Source: Chaetoderma sp. LZ-2023a (lineage: Eukaryota > Mollusca > Caudofoveata > Chaetodermatida > Chaetodermatidae). From it: 64,000 nt of DNA. This document shows, one piece after another, positions 13,301-25,300 of this stretch. How positions within the stretch are numbered: position 1 is the stretch's first letter; the number at the start of each line of letters is the position of its first letter. The position numbers were made by a program, and so were the translations under genes. The notes below the pieces were generated by a model. It ran no database searches and was not told the DNA's origin. It saw only the letters and a program-made list of their open reading frames with translations. The DNA is taken from contig CM067366.1 of assembly GCA_034401795.1 (NCBI GenBank), forward strand, positions 68,874,014 through 68,938,013, read 5' to 3'.

Positions 13301-16300
13301 CTTCCTATTATTGGACCTGATATCTCTAAAAACAATGATTTTAACCAAATTATATGTATTTGACCCATTTTAGACTTTCATGTTTCTAGCTTAGACTCCC
13401 AATAGCATTACCCAAAAAGTCCCAGACTTCCTGTATTTAGAAGTTTGTTGAAACCCTGGTATGTGTGTATGTATGTATATGTTTGTATGTATGTATGTAT
13501 TGTACATTATAAGTCTGAGGCGAGACTCATATCCTTTCTAACCGAAAATCTGTATGGCTAATAAAATCCCCAAATAGGTTAATTTATTGGCTAATAATCC
13601 CAGAAAGGTAGTCAAGTCCCTGTATAAGTTTTCATATCAAGGTAGCTTTTCAGCATTCTGTCACTGTGCCACTGTCTTGTGTGTCTTATATATGATAATG
13701 TATAAATGTTTTGTAATGTGTGTAAGGAGTCAATCACTCAATAGGCCATGCCTTTGATGGACTGCCTGTTTAGATTATATTTACCTGTATAGAAAAAACC
13801 ATGAAATAAAGCAACTTTGAACTTTAGTTTTCACAAAAGTTTTCTAAAATTGATACCACAGAAATTCAACATATTTTCTCCCGTAAAAATTCCCATCACC
13901 TACGCCTATGTTTAATGTATACCTCAAAACATCACCGGGGAAGTGAAACTATTTGATTTGAGCGCCTAAATATTGCGTATACTTTAATAAAGCTCGTTTA
14001 TTACATCAAAATTAATCCACAATTTGATATAAAATGGCGTCGCGGAAAAATACAAATCACGTGATTCGCCTCCAATTGAAGTTTATTTTAGAGCGAGTAC
14101 TCGGATATAAATATTCTGGAATCTGGGACTTGGGACTCGGAACTCGGGAATATCCATATATTATCATTGCGCGATAGGAACTGAGTATTATACTGATCTT
14201 AAAAAACGGGCACCCGTTTGATAAACTCCCATTAGCGTATATCTCGCGAGAACATGATGCCTCCCATCGCAAGAACCGCTGGCTCGCCAACTTAAGAAGC
14301 CGGCTATATTGTCGTTCGTAATAATTCAATTTGGATCATTTAATGTTGATCGGTGGTACATAAATTTGGTCTTAAAATATATTTATAAGGAAGGTATTTA
14401 ATCACGCCAAGACTGTTTTTTCGGTGATTCACGGTTAACCATAGGGGGTGGGGGTTCATAATTTTTTGTCAATTTTAAGCACTTTTCAAGGCAGCTATGG
14501 GTTTCAAGTACTTTTCACGGTTGACACAAAATGCAAGCACTTTTCAAGGCAAGGGGCAATATTCAAGCACTATTCATTTTTGTGCGAACCCTGATTAAGG
14601 AGAAGACACGATTTGACGGACGGAGAGATGGTGGACGGATGGCCGCCATGGCATAAGCTCCCTTGGCATTTCAGGCTAAAAAAATCATCTTCTCTTGACT
14701 GCAAATGGACATTCCTTAAGACTACTATAAAGACTGGTTTTGTCCGGCTTGACCATTAAGGGTTAAATGGCTAAACCCACATACCAGATACAATATCTTT
14801 CAGTAATGTAGCGGATAATCTAATGACTACCGTAGAAATTATTCTCATCAATGTCCATTTGTAGGATAAGATAAAACTATTTCTAAGACTTATCACTGAA
14901 ATCATTGTCTCTATATGAGCCAGTCAATGACTCAGTACACTCATTTTAAAAACTAGTCTTATCTGACCAGCTGGTGGACATTTTACACCACCACAGCAGA
15001 TGCTATTTTTGACCGCTTTGTTCAGTAAATAGTAAAGATAAAGGGATTTTAATGTTGATTGTGTTTTGCTACATGCCACTATGAAGGGAGATAATTATGA
15101 AACACCAGTGCTGTAACTTAGCAAGTGACCTGATGCAAATGCAATTGAAAATCACCGAGGGCATGTGGATCTCAACAGTCAGATGCCCTCATGAGCACGC
15201 CAATTTTTGTGCTTAGGAAAAATATCAGTGCCGTGAATATTTACAAAGCCAGTGTGTTGATTTTTATCTCATATAAATGCAATTTCAGAATGATGGTCAT
15301 TTTGGATCTTGATAAACAGCAACTTCATACAATATTTTGTAATAATGCAGAATGCGGACAGATTAAGCTCATTGAGGGAAATCTATTTTAATTTTTAGCA
15401 TGCCCTAGTGGCATTCATCTCTAAATGTTAAGTTACAGCACTGAACACTACAAATATTTTGAAAGTAATTAGAATAAGAGGCCCAAGGGGCCCCGTGTTG
15501 CTCACCTGGAGCACCATCAATTTTTGTCAAAATTGTTGGTGGGTGGTTTAACAGTCTTTTAAATGAGTTTCTGGACATTTTTGCAAGTGCAATATGGCCG
15601 CCAAACACTACATTTTGATTGGCCAACGGCACCCATGTTTTTTTGATGGATCAACTTCCCTTGAACAAATTTTAATGGCCCAAATTCCGGCCTGATCCCT
15701 TCTGCGGTTCTGGAGGAGTCATTTTCGTGAAAACCAGGTCATCCCAGATGGTTGCCAAACCATTTGGTCAATTAAGTCCTCTTGAACAAACTTGACTTAC
15801 CGCTTGGCCTAGATGAAGATTTCCCAAGTGGTTTCGGAGAAGAAAGACACCCTGAAATTGGCCGAAATCCAAAATGGCCGCTGGGCAAATTGGCCAATCG
15901 GGCTCATTTGAACAAACTTGGATCCTTATGCCCTAAGGATGCTTCCTGCCAAATATAATTGAAATCGGCCTAGCAGTTCTCGAGAAGACATTTTAGATTT
16001 CTCATTGCTTTAGCAAATGAGCTTTTGATGAGAAAATTATCCAAGATGTCCACCAAACCGTTTATCCAACAGTTTCGAAAATTGCAAATTTGAGCTCAGA
16101 ATACGCAAAAACATATATAGAACCAACTTTGGCCTCAAAATCCATCAAATAAAAAAATCCAATATGTCCGCCAAACACGCTACATTTTGATTGACCCACG
16201 GCGGCCATGTTTTTTGACAGAGCAACTTCCCTTGAACAAACTTTAATGGCCCTTAGTCCCTAATCATATCTCCCAAATTTTGGCCTGATCCATTCAGCGG

Positions 16301-19300
16301 TTCTGGAGTTGTGTTCGGAAAAACTAGGTCATCCAAGATGGTCGCCAAACCATTGGTCAATCACGTCCTCTTGAAGAAACTTGGCTTACCTCTGCCTAGA
16401 TGAGGTTTTAGAAGTTTTGAATCGATTCTGCATAGAAGGAATCTAATATTGCCGGATTCTCTTTGGCTTTTTCGGTAGTTGGGCCATAGGCGTTGACAAT
16501 GCGACACTTAGTGGTGGTGTGTTTTCGCGTAGGCATAGCCACGTCGATGCATGCAACGCGATCATTGACGTATTCAAAACTAATGACATGATCCAAGACC
16601 CTTGGTCCGATTACGAAGCATAAGCCCCGGTATGTGGCCTGTTTTTGCTCCATGAGCACTAGCTTATGGCCTGTCTGTAGTTGCTGCTCTGAGTGTTTAG
16701 CTACTTTAGTCTCTTGAATGCATGTAATATCGATGTTATGGTGTTCACAGTCTGCACCTAAGGTTTGCCTCTGATGTTGCACTCAGACCACGTACATTTC
16801 ATGTAGCTATGGTAAGCTCCTGGGAGGATCTCGCCGCCCGAGGATGTCGAGCACAGTTTCTTGTTTGAAGGGTAGTCATAATCAGAGTTGCCTCTGTATG
16901 CGGATGTCAGCCGCAATCCTTGATGACTGAGTTCCCCAACAAAGTTGGTACTTACGGAGGAGACCGGCGTGGAGGTGCCATCTTTTTCCCCCTACTGTTG
17001 ATGTGTGGGACAGAATATATTGCAAGTACGTCTGGTGCTAACGCATTATCAGTTCCTTAGCAGAAGTGACCAATAACAGGGGGTGCGGTGGGGAGTTGAT
17101 ATATACAATACGACAATTATTGAAGTTAAATCAAATACCTCTATGGTTCAAAGGTGTAGTACCTTTTAAGGCTAACGTAGTTCATTTTGACAAGCTTTCA
17201 GATCTGATAAATCACATTTATGTGCGAAACCTTGTTAAAATGGCCTAAGTTAGTCTTAATAGGTATTACCTTTGAATTCAGGTTTCATTGTCTATACAGA
17301 CTAACTAGGGATACTTACAGGAATTTGTGATATTTTTGTAATGGGCTCCATTCTCTCCACACAACCAATGCTGACTTCTGGTATCCACAATGCACAGGCC
17401 ACATGCGACCACTTAGTGCCACTCCTGAAGATTACAAGTTTATCATTAGACATAGGCTTGTGCGATTATTGCATTGAATGCTCGCGATCGAATATTAAAA
17501 CATAATCGTGATTACTTGATTAATCAGCTTGGATAAAAATTACCAAGACATAAGTCACATATCAAAAAAAGAATATCAATGACAAAAATTGGAATGGTGT
17601 TTAGTAAAGTCCATTTGCAGGGCAAGAGAAGACTATTTTTGAAAATGCATCACCGGAATGCATCGAGCCAGGCATTCCAGTAATACATTTTCAAAAATAG
17701 TCTTCTCTTACCCTGCAAATGGACATACATTCACTAAGGAAAATGTAATTTTTCATGACGATCGCATTAAAATCAATTGAAAGATAAGTTTTGAAATATT
17801 TTATGCAATAGAAAATATTCGCGATTATTCAATTATTTAGTTTTGAATCATATAAATTCACGCTTTAAGACATAAATGTAATCGCGCAAGCCTAATTCAA
17901 CATCAACAGGTTTCAGCTGCAGCTAATCATTGTATATATATATATTATAATCTAGATGACAATCACACATTGCCTCTCTATATCAACCCGAAATCCAAAA
18001 CACACCATTATACCCCAAGTCAATTTCTTCATTTTCAGTTTTCTGCTGGCCAATATCTAGAATTGTGTTTCTACAATAGTGACCATTTATAGCAAACTAT
18101 TAGGTTCTTCAGGATCCCAATGGGAATCTACAGGACAAATTTGCTGAAAACCAATTCAGTAGAGTAAGAGCTATGTGTTAAAACAATCACAATTGGGTTA
18201 CTATGATCTGAAGCGTTTGATCATAAAATCAACATACTTTATAAGAAAACTAGATGATATAAATCAAATAATCACCACCCCACACCCCCGCAATGGCAGC
18301 CATGTTCGTGGGATGACATAATCCCACTGATTTGGATAGATATATGGATGGATACACAGACAAATGGGAACTATATACCGTAAGTAACCATGTCCAAAAT
18401 AATTGACCGCAAGTAACTGTGTCCGAAATAATCGAGGGAGGGGAAATAGTTATTGAACGAAAATCCAAAATTTATAAGAAGTTCTGTCATGATACTCCAT
18501 GGAAAAATAATTATTGAACGAAAAATCCAAAACTCACAGGGATGGACACAAATTCAGAGACAAATGTATAGACAGACAGGCTGACTGACCCACAAAAAAA
18601 ATTTGCATTTCCCTAGTACCATAGCCAATGTTCCCATGAAGTTCCGTCACAATAATCCAAGCAAAGATAGTTAGTGAACAAAAACCCTAAATTTGCACGG
18701 ACGGACAGATACAAATTCAGAGACAAAGGGATTGACAGATGGAGGGATGGCTCACTGACCCACAAAATAATGTACATTTCCCTAGTACCATAGCCAATGT
18801 TCCCATGAAGTTTCCACACAATACTCCAAGCAAAGATAAAGCTATTGAACGAAAACACAAAATTTGCATGGACGGACAGAGACAAATTCAGAGACAAAGG
18901 GATGGATGGACGGAGTGATGGGCTGACTGACCCACAAAATAATGTACATTTCCCTAGCACCATAGCCAATGTTCCCCATGAAGTTTCGTCACAATACTCC
19001 AAGCAAAGATAAAGTTATTGAACGAAAACCCAAAATTTGCATGGATGGACAGACACAAATTCAGAGACAAAGGGATGGATGGATGGAGGGACAGGCTGAC
19101 TGCCCCTCAAACTACGGTGCATTTGCCTACTACCATAGCCAACCTTCCCATGAAGTGTTGTCACAATATTCCAAGCAAAAGTAGTTATCGAAAGAAAACA
19201 TGTGTGCATGTGCGTGCGTGCGTGTGACAGGCAACGCATGGATGGACAGAAGCGAAAACATAATCAAAATATGTGCTTATTGATGGTCTATTTACAGGCG

Positions 19301-22300
19301 AAGAGAAGGCTTTTTGAAAACTTACCACTGGTTTACCACATTTTCAAAAACAGTATTCTATTAGCCTGCAAATGGACATTCCATTAGATCATGAAGAGGC
19401 TGTTTTTGGCCAGCTTGACGTAAAAGGATAACTTATATCACTTTAACACTGCCACATACTTGGTAGGCTTCATAGCGCCTCCTAGCCGTGGACAGAGAAT
19501 ACAGAGAGGCTTGATACCAATAGCACAGATCCGACATAACCAGCTTCCCTGTGGAATCTTCTGAATACCATAACAAGCTTGATGAACACAGATATCACAG
19601 CCATCACAAAATACCATCTCATTTGTGTCTTCACTGTCCGGCTACAAAAAAATGTTAAAGCAAAGTACGGATAAAATGATCATAACATAAACAAAGATGT
19701 GGTCCTGACTGTCCTGTATACACCGCTCACAAAGAACATCCAGCCTGTCACTAAAACACAGGCGCTCTTATTAGCATTTTGCTTGATTGAGGATATGGTT
19801 TATGTACAATTCTTTTCAAGTGAATAGACAAAATTATGTCTATTATTACACTAACGACAGACCTAAAATGGACCAAGATGTACATGGGCTAAGAATTAAA
19901 CATTCTTTAACCCTTAAATTCTTTCAAGAAAATTTTAATTTTCTCATAGAAAATGTCCATTTGCAGACCAAGAGAAGAATATTTTTGAAAACTTATCACT
20001 GGAATGACAATCCAGTGATACAATTTTCAAAAATAGTCTTCACATGGTTTGCAAATAGACATATCTCAAGAGTCAAGACCACTGCAGAAGTTGTTTTTGG
20101 CTGATATAAGTGTTAAAGGGTTAATCATTAGCAAAATGTTCTCAAGATATCTAATCATCATTGTCTGGTTTCATCATAGAAACTGCTATCCAGATGATTT
20201 GTTGAAGCAGCATTCTAACAATTACCCATTACACTGCACACACCTCTAAATGATTACATTCATTCAACCTTTTGACAAAGCGTTTCAACTTGGACTCAGC
20301 TGGACTCAGTAATCTTAAATTTTGGCTAAGAGCCAGCGTTCATCTCTAGTAGTTAACCCTTTAACACCCAAAGTCAAACTAAAATGGCTTCTGCAGTGGT
20401 CTTGAGAAATGTACATTCGCAGACAAAGTGGACTATTTTTTTTAGTTTTTGCCACCAGAACGGCTGGCTTGGTTAGCGAGCCAGCCATTCTAGTGGTACA
20501 TTAAAAAAATCTGTCTTCTCTTGGTCTGGAAATGCACATTTTTCATGAGAAAATTAAAATTTTCTGGGCCAAATGAGGGTTTTAAAGGGTTAATAATCCG
20601 AACTCACCGATCTGCACACATCACAGATAACATCTGCATCGTATTCAATACCGAGGCCCTGTTGTGTTTTGATCGTCTTCTGCATAGCATCATGACACTG
20701 AAATAATAACAATTAGTTACCACGTTAATGGTCACACTGGTCAAACCTGGCCTTTGTAATGAGCCTGAGGAATGTTTATTTAAAGGGATATTCCACTGGG
20801 GGATTTTATACATCCGACGTAAAGTACTAATTTTCCGCATTAAATTGAGACCAAGAGCACAATTTTATGCCAACAAATAAAAAAGATATCCTCAATTTAA
20901 ATTACTAAAGTAACCAGTAGATAGAGGCGCCATTTTGGACAAGCAGCTGACGTCACCGACACACCTACTCTGATTGAGGATAGCCGTAACCAGGGGAGGT
21001 AAATCTTGCATCTCGTGGATCATTAGCGTACTGGCTAAACAACTGACACGTTGCCACGGTGTTTGGAGGAAATTAAAGTGCATTTAGTGTCCCGATGATC
21101 GCGCCAGTCATTGTAGTGCTAAATTGTCAAAAATTGTTTTCTTATGGACAATTTCTGTTTTTAAAAAACATTGAAGGGTTATGCCAGGAGCGTGTTTGCA
21201 ATCAACCAGCTACAACAAATTCGTGAAAAATATGTTAGTTGAATAAATGTTGAATGTAATTTCTCTGAAAGCTGTTGCTATTGCAACTTCTGCTTCCAGT
21301 CAAATTCCAGTTTCAAAATATTCAACAGGCAGTAAATATGGGTCAACATTTAAAAATTTGGGATCAATTAGTTAACTCTTTCAAGGACAGAAAAGCAGAA
21401 AGCTTAAAATTTACCCTGCATAGGCCTATTGTGTGAAACTAATTAGTTTGGAAGCTACTGCAACATAATTCTAGGAAAATTTAATTCAGAATATTCAACA
21501 CTCCGCGTAGTTATTTTAAAATTGGGAGTAAACGTTGTAAATGATTAACAACACTGGATTTCAATAGTGTGAAAGCACTAGACTACTAATTGTGTCTAGC
21601 CTACACTTGTTATTATTTACTAGCTGTCACCTCCTATCGTCTACGAAGTAAGCCGCTAAGCGGTTGCCTATAATTGACCGACCGGACAATCAGAGACATC
21701 GTTTCATTTTGGTTTGCAAATCCCGTTTTACAATTGATGCAAGCAAATACGGCGTTAATTGTCGAGTTTGATTCTGTTATATTAAAATTAAGTACCGCGC
21801 CTTTTGTTTTGATATGCACGACACATTATTTTAAAATTATACAGACTATATGTTCTAAACTTGTGTCTTCCAAATTTAAATGTGGAAGATATCCATCCAG
21901 TGCCGATGTTATGAAGCCATATTTCAGTTAGCCCCTTTTCATGCGGAGGCTTCTGTGGGACCGGTATCTGAAAATGTGAATTGCCATACCCTTTCCATGC
22001 TCGTTTCTATTACTGCAAGTCCATGGTTGACATGCAGACATGATGCGATTTAACCATTTCACGCCAGCACTGGCCTCTGCAATCGTCAAGTTGAGGACGC
22101 AGGTCAAAAGAAGGCTATTTTGAGAATTTACAACTAAAACGACTGTCTCAGTAACAGAACCAGCCATTCCAGTGGTCAGTTTTCAAAAATAGTCTTCGCT
22201 TGGCCTGCAAATGGCCATTCAACAAGGAAATATTCTGATTTTCCTGACAGAATTTGGTCATTAAAGGGTTAATTAATATTCGGCCTTCATAACGCGACGT

Positions 22301-25300
22301 AAACAGGTAAATCTAAAAGCGCTGGCGATATTTTGCTGGTGTGTCGTTGACGTCATAATCCCGCGGGTTCTCGCTCTCGTTGCGAGAAAATGGATGCGCC
22401 CAGGAGTCACGTTTTCGAGCGTTTTGGGCATATTCATTTTATTATTTCTCGGCAATGGAAGTGTATTTTATATTTTTTTGCGGCAACTATTTCGGATTAT
22501 AGTATATTTTTAGTTGACTTATTCCCGATTTTCACTGGAATTTCCCTTTAACCACTTAACACTTATATTAGCCAAAAATGGCCTAAGCAGCGGTCTTGAG
22601 AAATGTCCATTTGGAGACCAAGACACTATTTTTGAAAATTTAATACCGGAATGACTAGCTCGATAACCGAATCAGTCATTCCAGTGGTAAATTTCTCTTG
22701 GTCTGCATATGGATATTTTCTGAGAAAATTTTAATTTTCTTGAACAAATTAGAGGGTTAAAGGGTTAAAAGCACTGCATTTTTGTCAAAATTGTTGGTGG
22801 GTGGTTTAGGCGTGCCAGTAGTCTTTTAAATGAGTTTGTTGACATTTTTGCATGTCCAATATGGCCGCCAAACACGCTACATTTTAATTGGTCCACTTCT
22901 GCCATGTTTCTGACTAAGCTCCTTCCCTTGAACAATCTTTAATGGCACTCAGTGCCTAATCATATCTCCCAAATTTCAGCCCAATCCGCTCAGTGGTTCT
23001 GGAGTTGTTTTGGCAAAAAATAGGTTATTCAAGATGGCCGCCAAACCATTTGGCCAATCAAGTTCCCTTGAACAAACCTGGTGCAGCTCTTGTCCTAGAT
23101 GATATTTCATGCGTTTTGAATTGATTCCCCTAACAGTTTTGGAGATCTTTAGACATTTCTAAAGATCAACCAAAATTCAAGATGTCGCGAAAATACATTT
23201 GAAATTTCCCATTGCTTGAGTATGGGAGATTTTGGCGCGTAAATGATCTAAGATGGCCGATAAACCGTTTATCCGACAGTCTCGAAAATGGCAAATTTGA
23301 AATCACAATACACACAAAAATACATAAAACCAATTTTTGCCTCAAAATCACACAAATAAAAAAATACAATATGGCCGCCAAACACACTAGATATTGATAG
23401 GTCCATAGCAACCATTTTTTTTTTTACGGATCAACTTCTCTTGAACAAACTTTAATGGCCCTTAGTCCCTAATCACATATCACAAATTTCCGCCTGATCT
23501 TTTTTTTTGCTGAACCATTTGGTCAATCAAGTTCCCTTGTAAAAAACTTTAGTGAGCTCTTGCCCTAGATCATATTACATGAGGTCTGAATTGATCCCTC
23601 AAACAGTTTTAAAGAAGATTTTTAAAGCTCCAAGATGGCCGGTCCACCGGCCAAATTGACTGATCAGCTTCGTTTGAACAAAATGAAATCTCTATGCCAT
23701 AAAGATGCTTCCTGTCAAATATAATTCAAATCAACCCAGAAGTTCTCGAGAAGAAGACATTTTAAATTTCCCATTGCTTTAGCGTATGGGAGCTTTTGGC
23801 AGGAAAATGACCCAAGATGGCTGCCAAACCGTTTATCCAACAGTTTCGAAAATTGCAAATTTGAGATCAGAATACCCAAAAACCTATATAAAACGAATTT
23901 CAGCCTCAAAACCCATCAAATAAAAAAATCCAATATGGCTCCCGAACACACTATATTTTGATTTGTCCACCGCGGCCATGTTTTTTGATGAATCAACTTC
24001 TCTTGAACAAACCTTAATCGCCCTTAGTTGCTAATTATATATCACAAATTTCGGCCTGCTCGCTTCAGCAGTTCTGGGTAAGAAGTTGTTTTTGCGAAAA
24101 CTAGGTCATCCAAGATGGCCGCTGAACCATTTGGTCAATCCAGTTCCCTTGAATAAACTTGATTCAGCTCTTACCCTAGATCATGTCGTGAGTTCTGAAT
24201 CAATCCCTCAAACGGTTTGGGAGAAGATTTTAGACATTTCTAAAAATCGCCCGAAATCCAAGATGGCCACCGGCCAAATTGGCCGATCGGGTTCGTTTGA
24301 ACAAACTTGAATCTCTATGCCTTAAGGATGCCTCATGCCAAATATAATTGAAATCGACCCAGTAGTTCTCGAGAAGATATTTTTAATTTCCCATTGCTTT
24401 AGTATGGGAGATCTTGGCGGGAAAATGATCCAAGATGGCCGCCAAACCGTTTATCCGACAGTTTCAAAAATTGTAAATTTGAGATCAGAATACCCAAAAA
24501 ACCGATATAAAACCAATTTCGGCCTCAAAATCCATCAAATAAAAAAATCCAATATGGCCGCCAAACATGCTATATTTTGATTGGTTCACGGCAGCCATGT
24601 TTTTTGACGGATCAACTTCTCTTGAACAAACTTTACTGGCCCTTAGTCCCTAATCATATCTGCCAAATTTCGACCTTTCATTTCTGGAGAAGTTATTTTC
24701 GCTAAAACTACGTCAACCAAGATGGCCACCAAACTATTTGACCAATTAAGTTCCCTTGAACAAACTTGTTTGAGCTCTTGCCCTAGATCATATTTCATGA
24801 GGTTTCCTTCAATCCCTCAAGCAGTTTCGGAGAAGACTTTTAAAACGTTTCTAAAAATTGGCCAAAATCCAAGATGGCCGCCGGCCTAATTGGCCGATCG
24901 GCTTCATTTGAACAAACTTGGCCCCCTATGCCCTAAGGATGGTTCCTGCCAAATATAATTGAAATCGGCCCAGTGGTAATGCAGATATCACCCAGAAACC
25001 AATCCACATACAGAGGCAACTCTGATTATGTCTACCCTTCTTCAAACAAAAAACTGTGCTCGACATCCTCGGATGACACAATCTTCACAGGAGCTTACCA
25101 TAGCTACGTGGAATGTACGTGGTCTGAGTGCAACATCAAACAGGCAAACCTTAGGCGCAGACTGTGAACACTATAACATCGATATTGCATGCATTCAAGA
25201 GACAAAAGTAGCTAAACACTCAGAGCAGCAGCTACAGACAGGCCATAAGCTACTGCTCATGGAGCAAAAACATGCCAAATACCGGGGCTTAGGCTTCGTA

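Larger units (their letters stand above)
11870..14593 (-). mobile_element. hAT element 2 with BED-finger remnant
   Basis: Ends CAGGGTTCGTACAGGTTTG and, inverted, CAGGGTTCGCACAAAAATG. Both sides have ATTAA (11865-11869, 14594-14598), a 5-bp duplication. Subterminal CAAGCACTTTTCAAGG motifs repeat at both ends. Two family A MITEs (12056-12285 and a fragment near 12300-12480) are nested inside, as is an inverted copy of part of hAT element 1. A broken transposase start lies at 12655-12870. Confidence 0.75.
11231..14690 (+). repeat. GAGGCCCAAGGGCCTG interspersed repeat, split by a hAT element
   Basis: Begins AACAAGAGGCCCAAGGGCCT and contains four internal units of about 130-155 bp around AATTCTGAATGGAAATTCTG. 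It is interrupted at 11870 and resumes at 14594 with GGAGAAGACACG, ending near TTGGCATTTCAGGCTAAA. Similar repeats begin at 15474 and 43344. This starting motif is common in mollusc genomes as far as I know, but I cannot assign a class. Confidence 0.6.
20784..22547 (-). mobile_element. Kolobok (T2-type) element copy 1, non-autonomous (intron 6)
   Basis: TTAA flanks; ends AGGGATATTCCACTGGG and CACTGGAATTTCCCT. The TTAAAGGRR terminus plus TTAA duplication is the hallmark of T2/Kolobok elements. A THAP-type finger start lies on the minus strand at 21928-22041, matching the THAP domain of Kolobok transposases. No DDE domain is readable. A family A MITE (22054-22268) and a family B palindrome (about 21251-21332) sit inside. 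Copy 2 at 52428 is about 95% alike by eye. Confidence 0.85.

Noticed and set aside
18613-19239. Open frames of 129 and 74 codons
   Set aside because: They lie in the 172-bp tandem array and only repeat its translation.
21674-21931. 85-codon frame found in both Kolobok copies (also at 53327-53584)
   Set aside because: Kept in both because the copies are recent; it is antisense to the expected transposase direction and shows no domain.
22785-24600. Open frames with [12 protein letters not shown]-like and [14 protein letters not shown]-like ends
   Set aside because: The similarity between them is due to the tandem 0.6-kb DNA unit; no domain, no conservation of frame between units.
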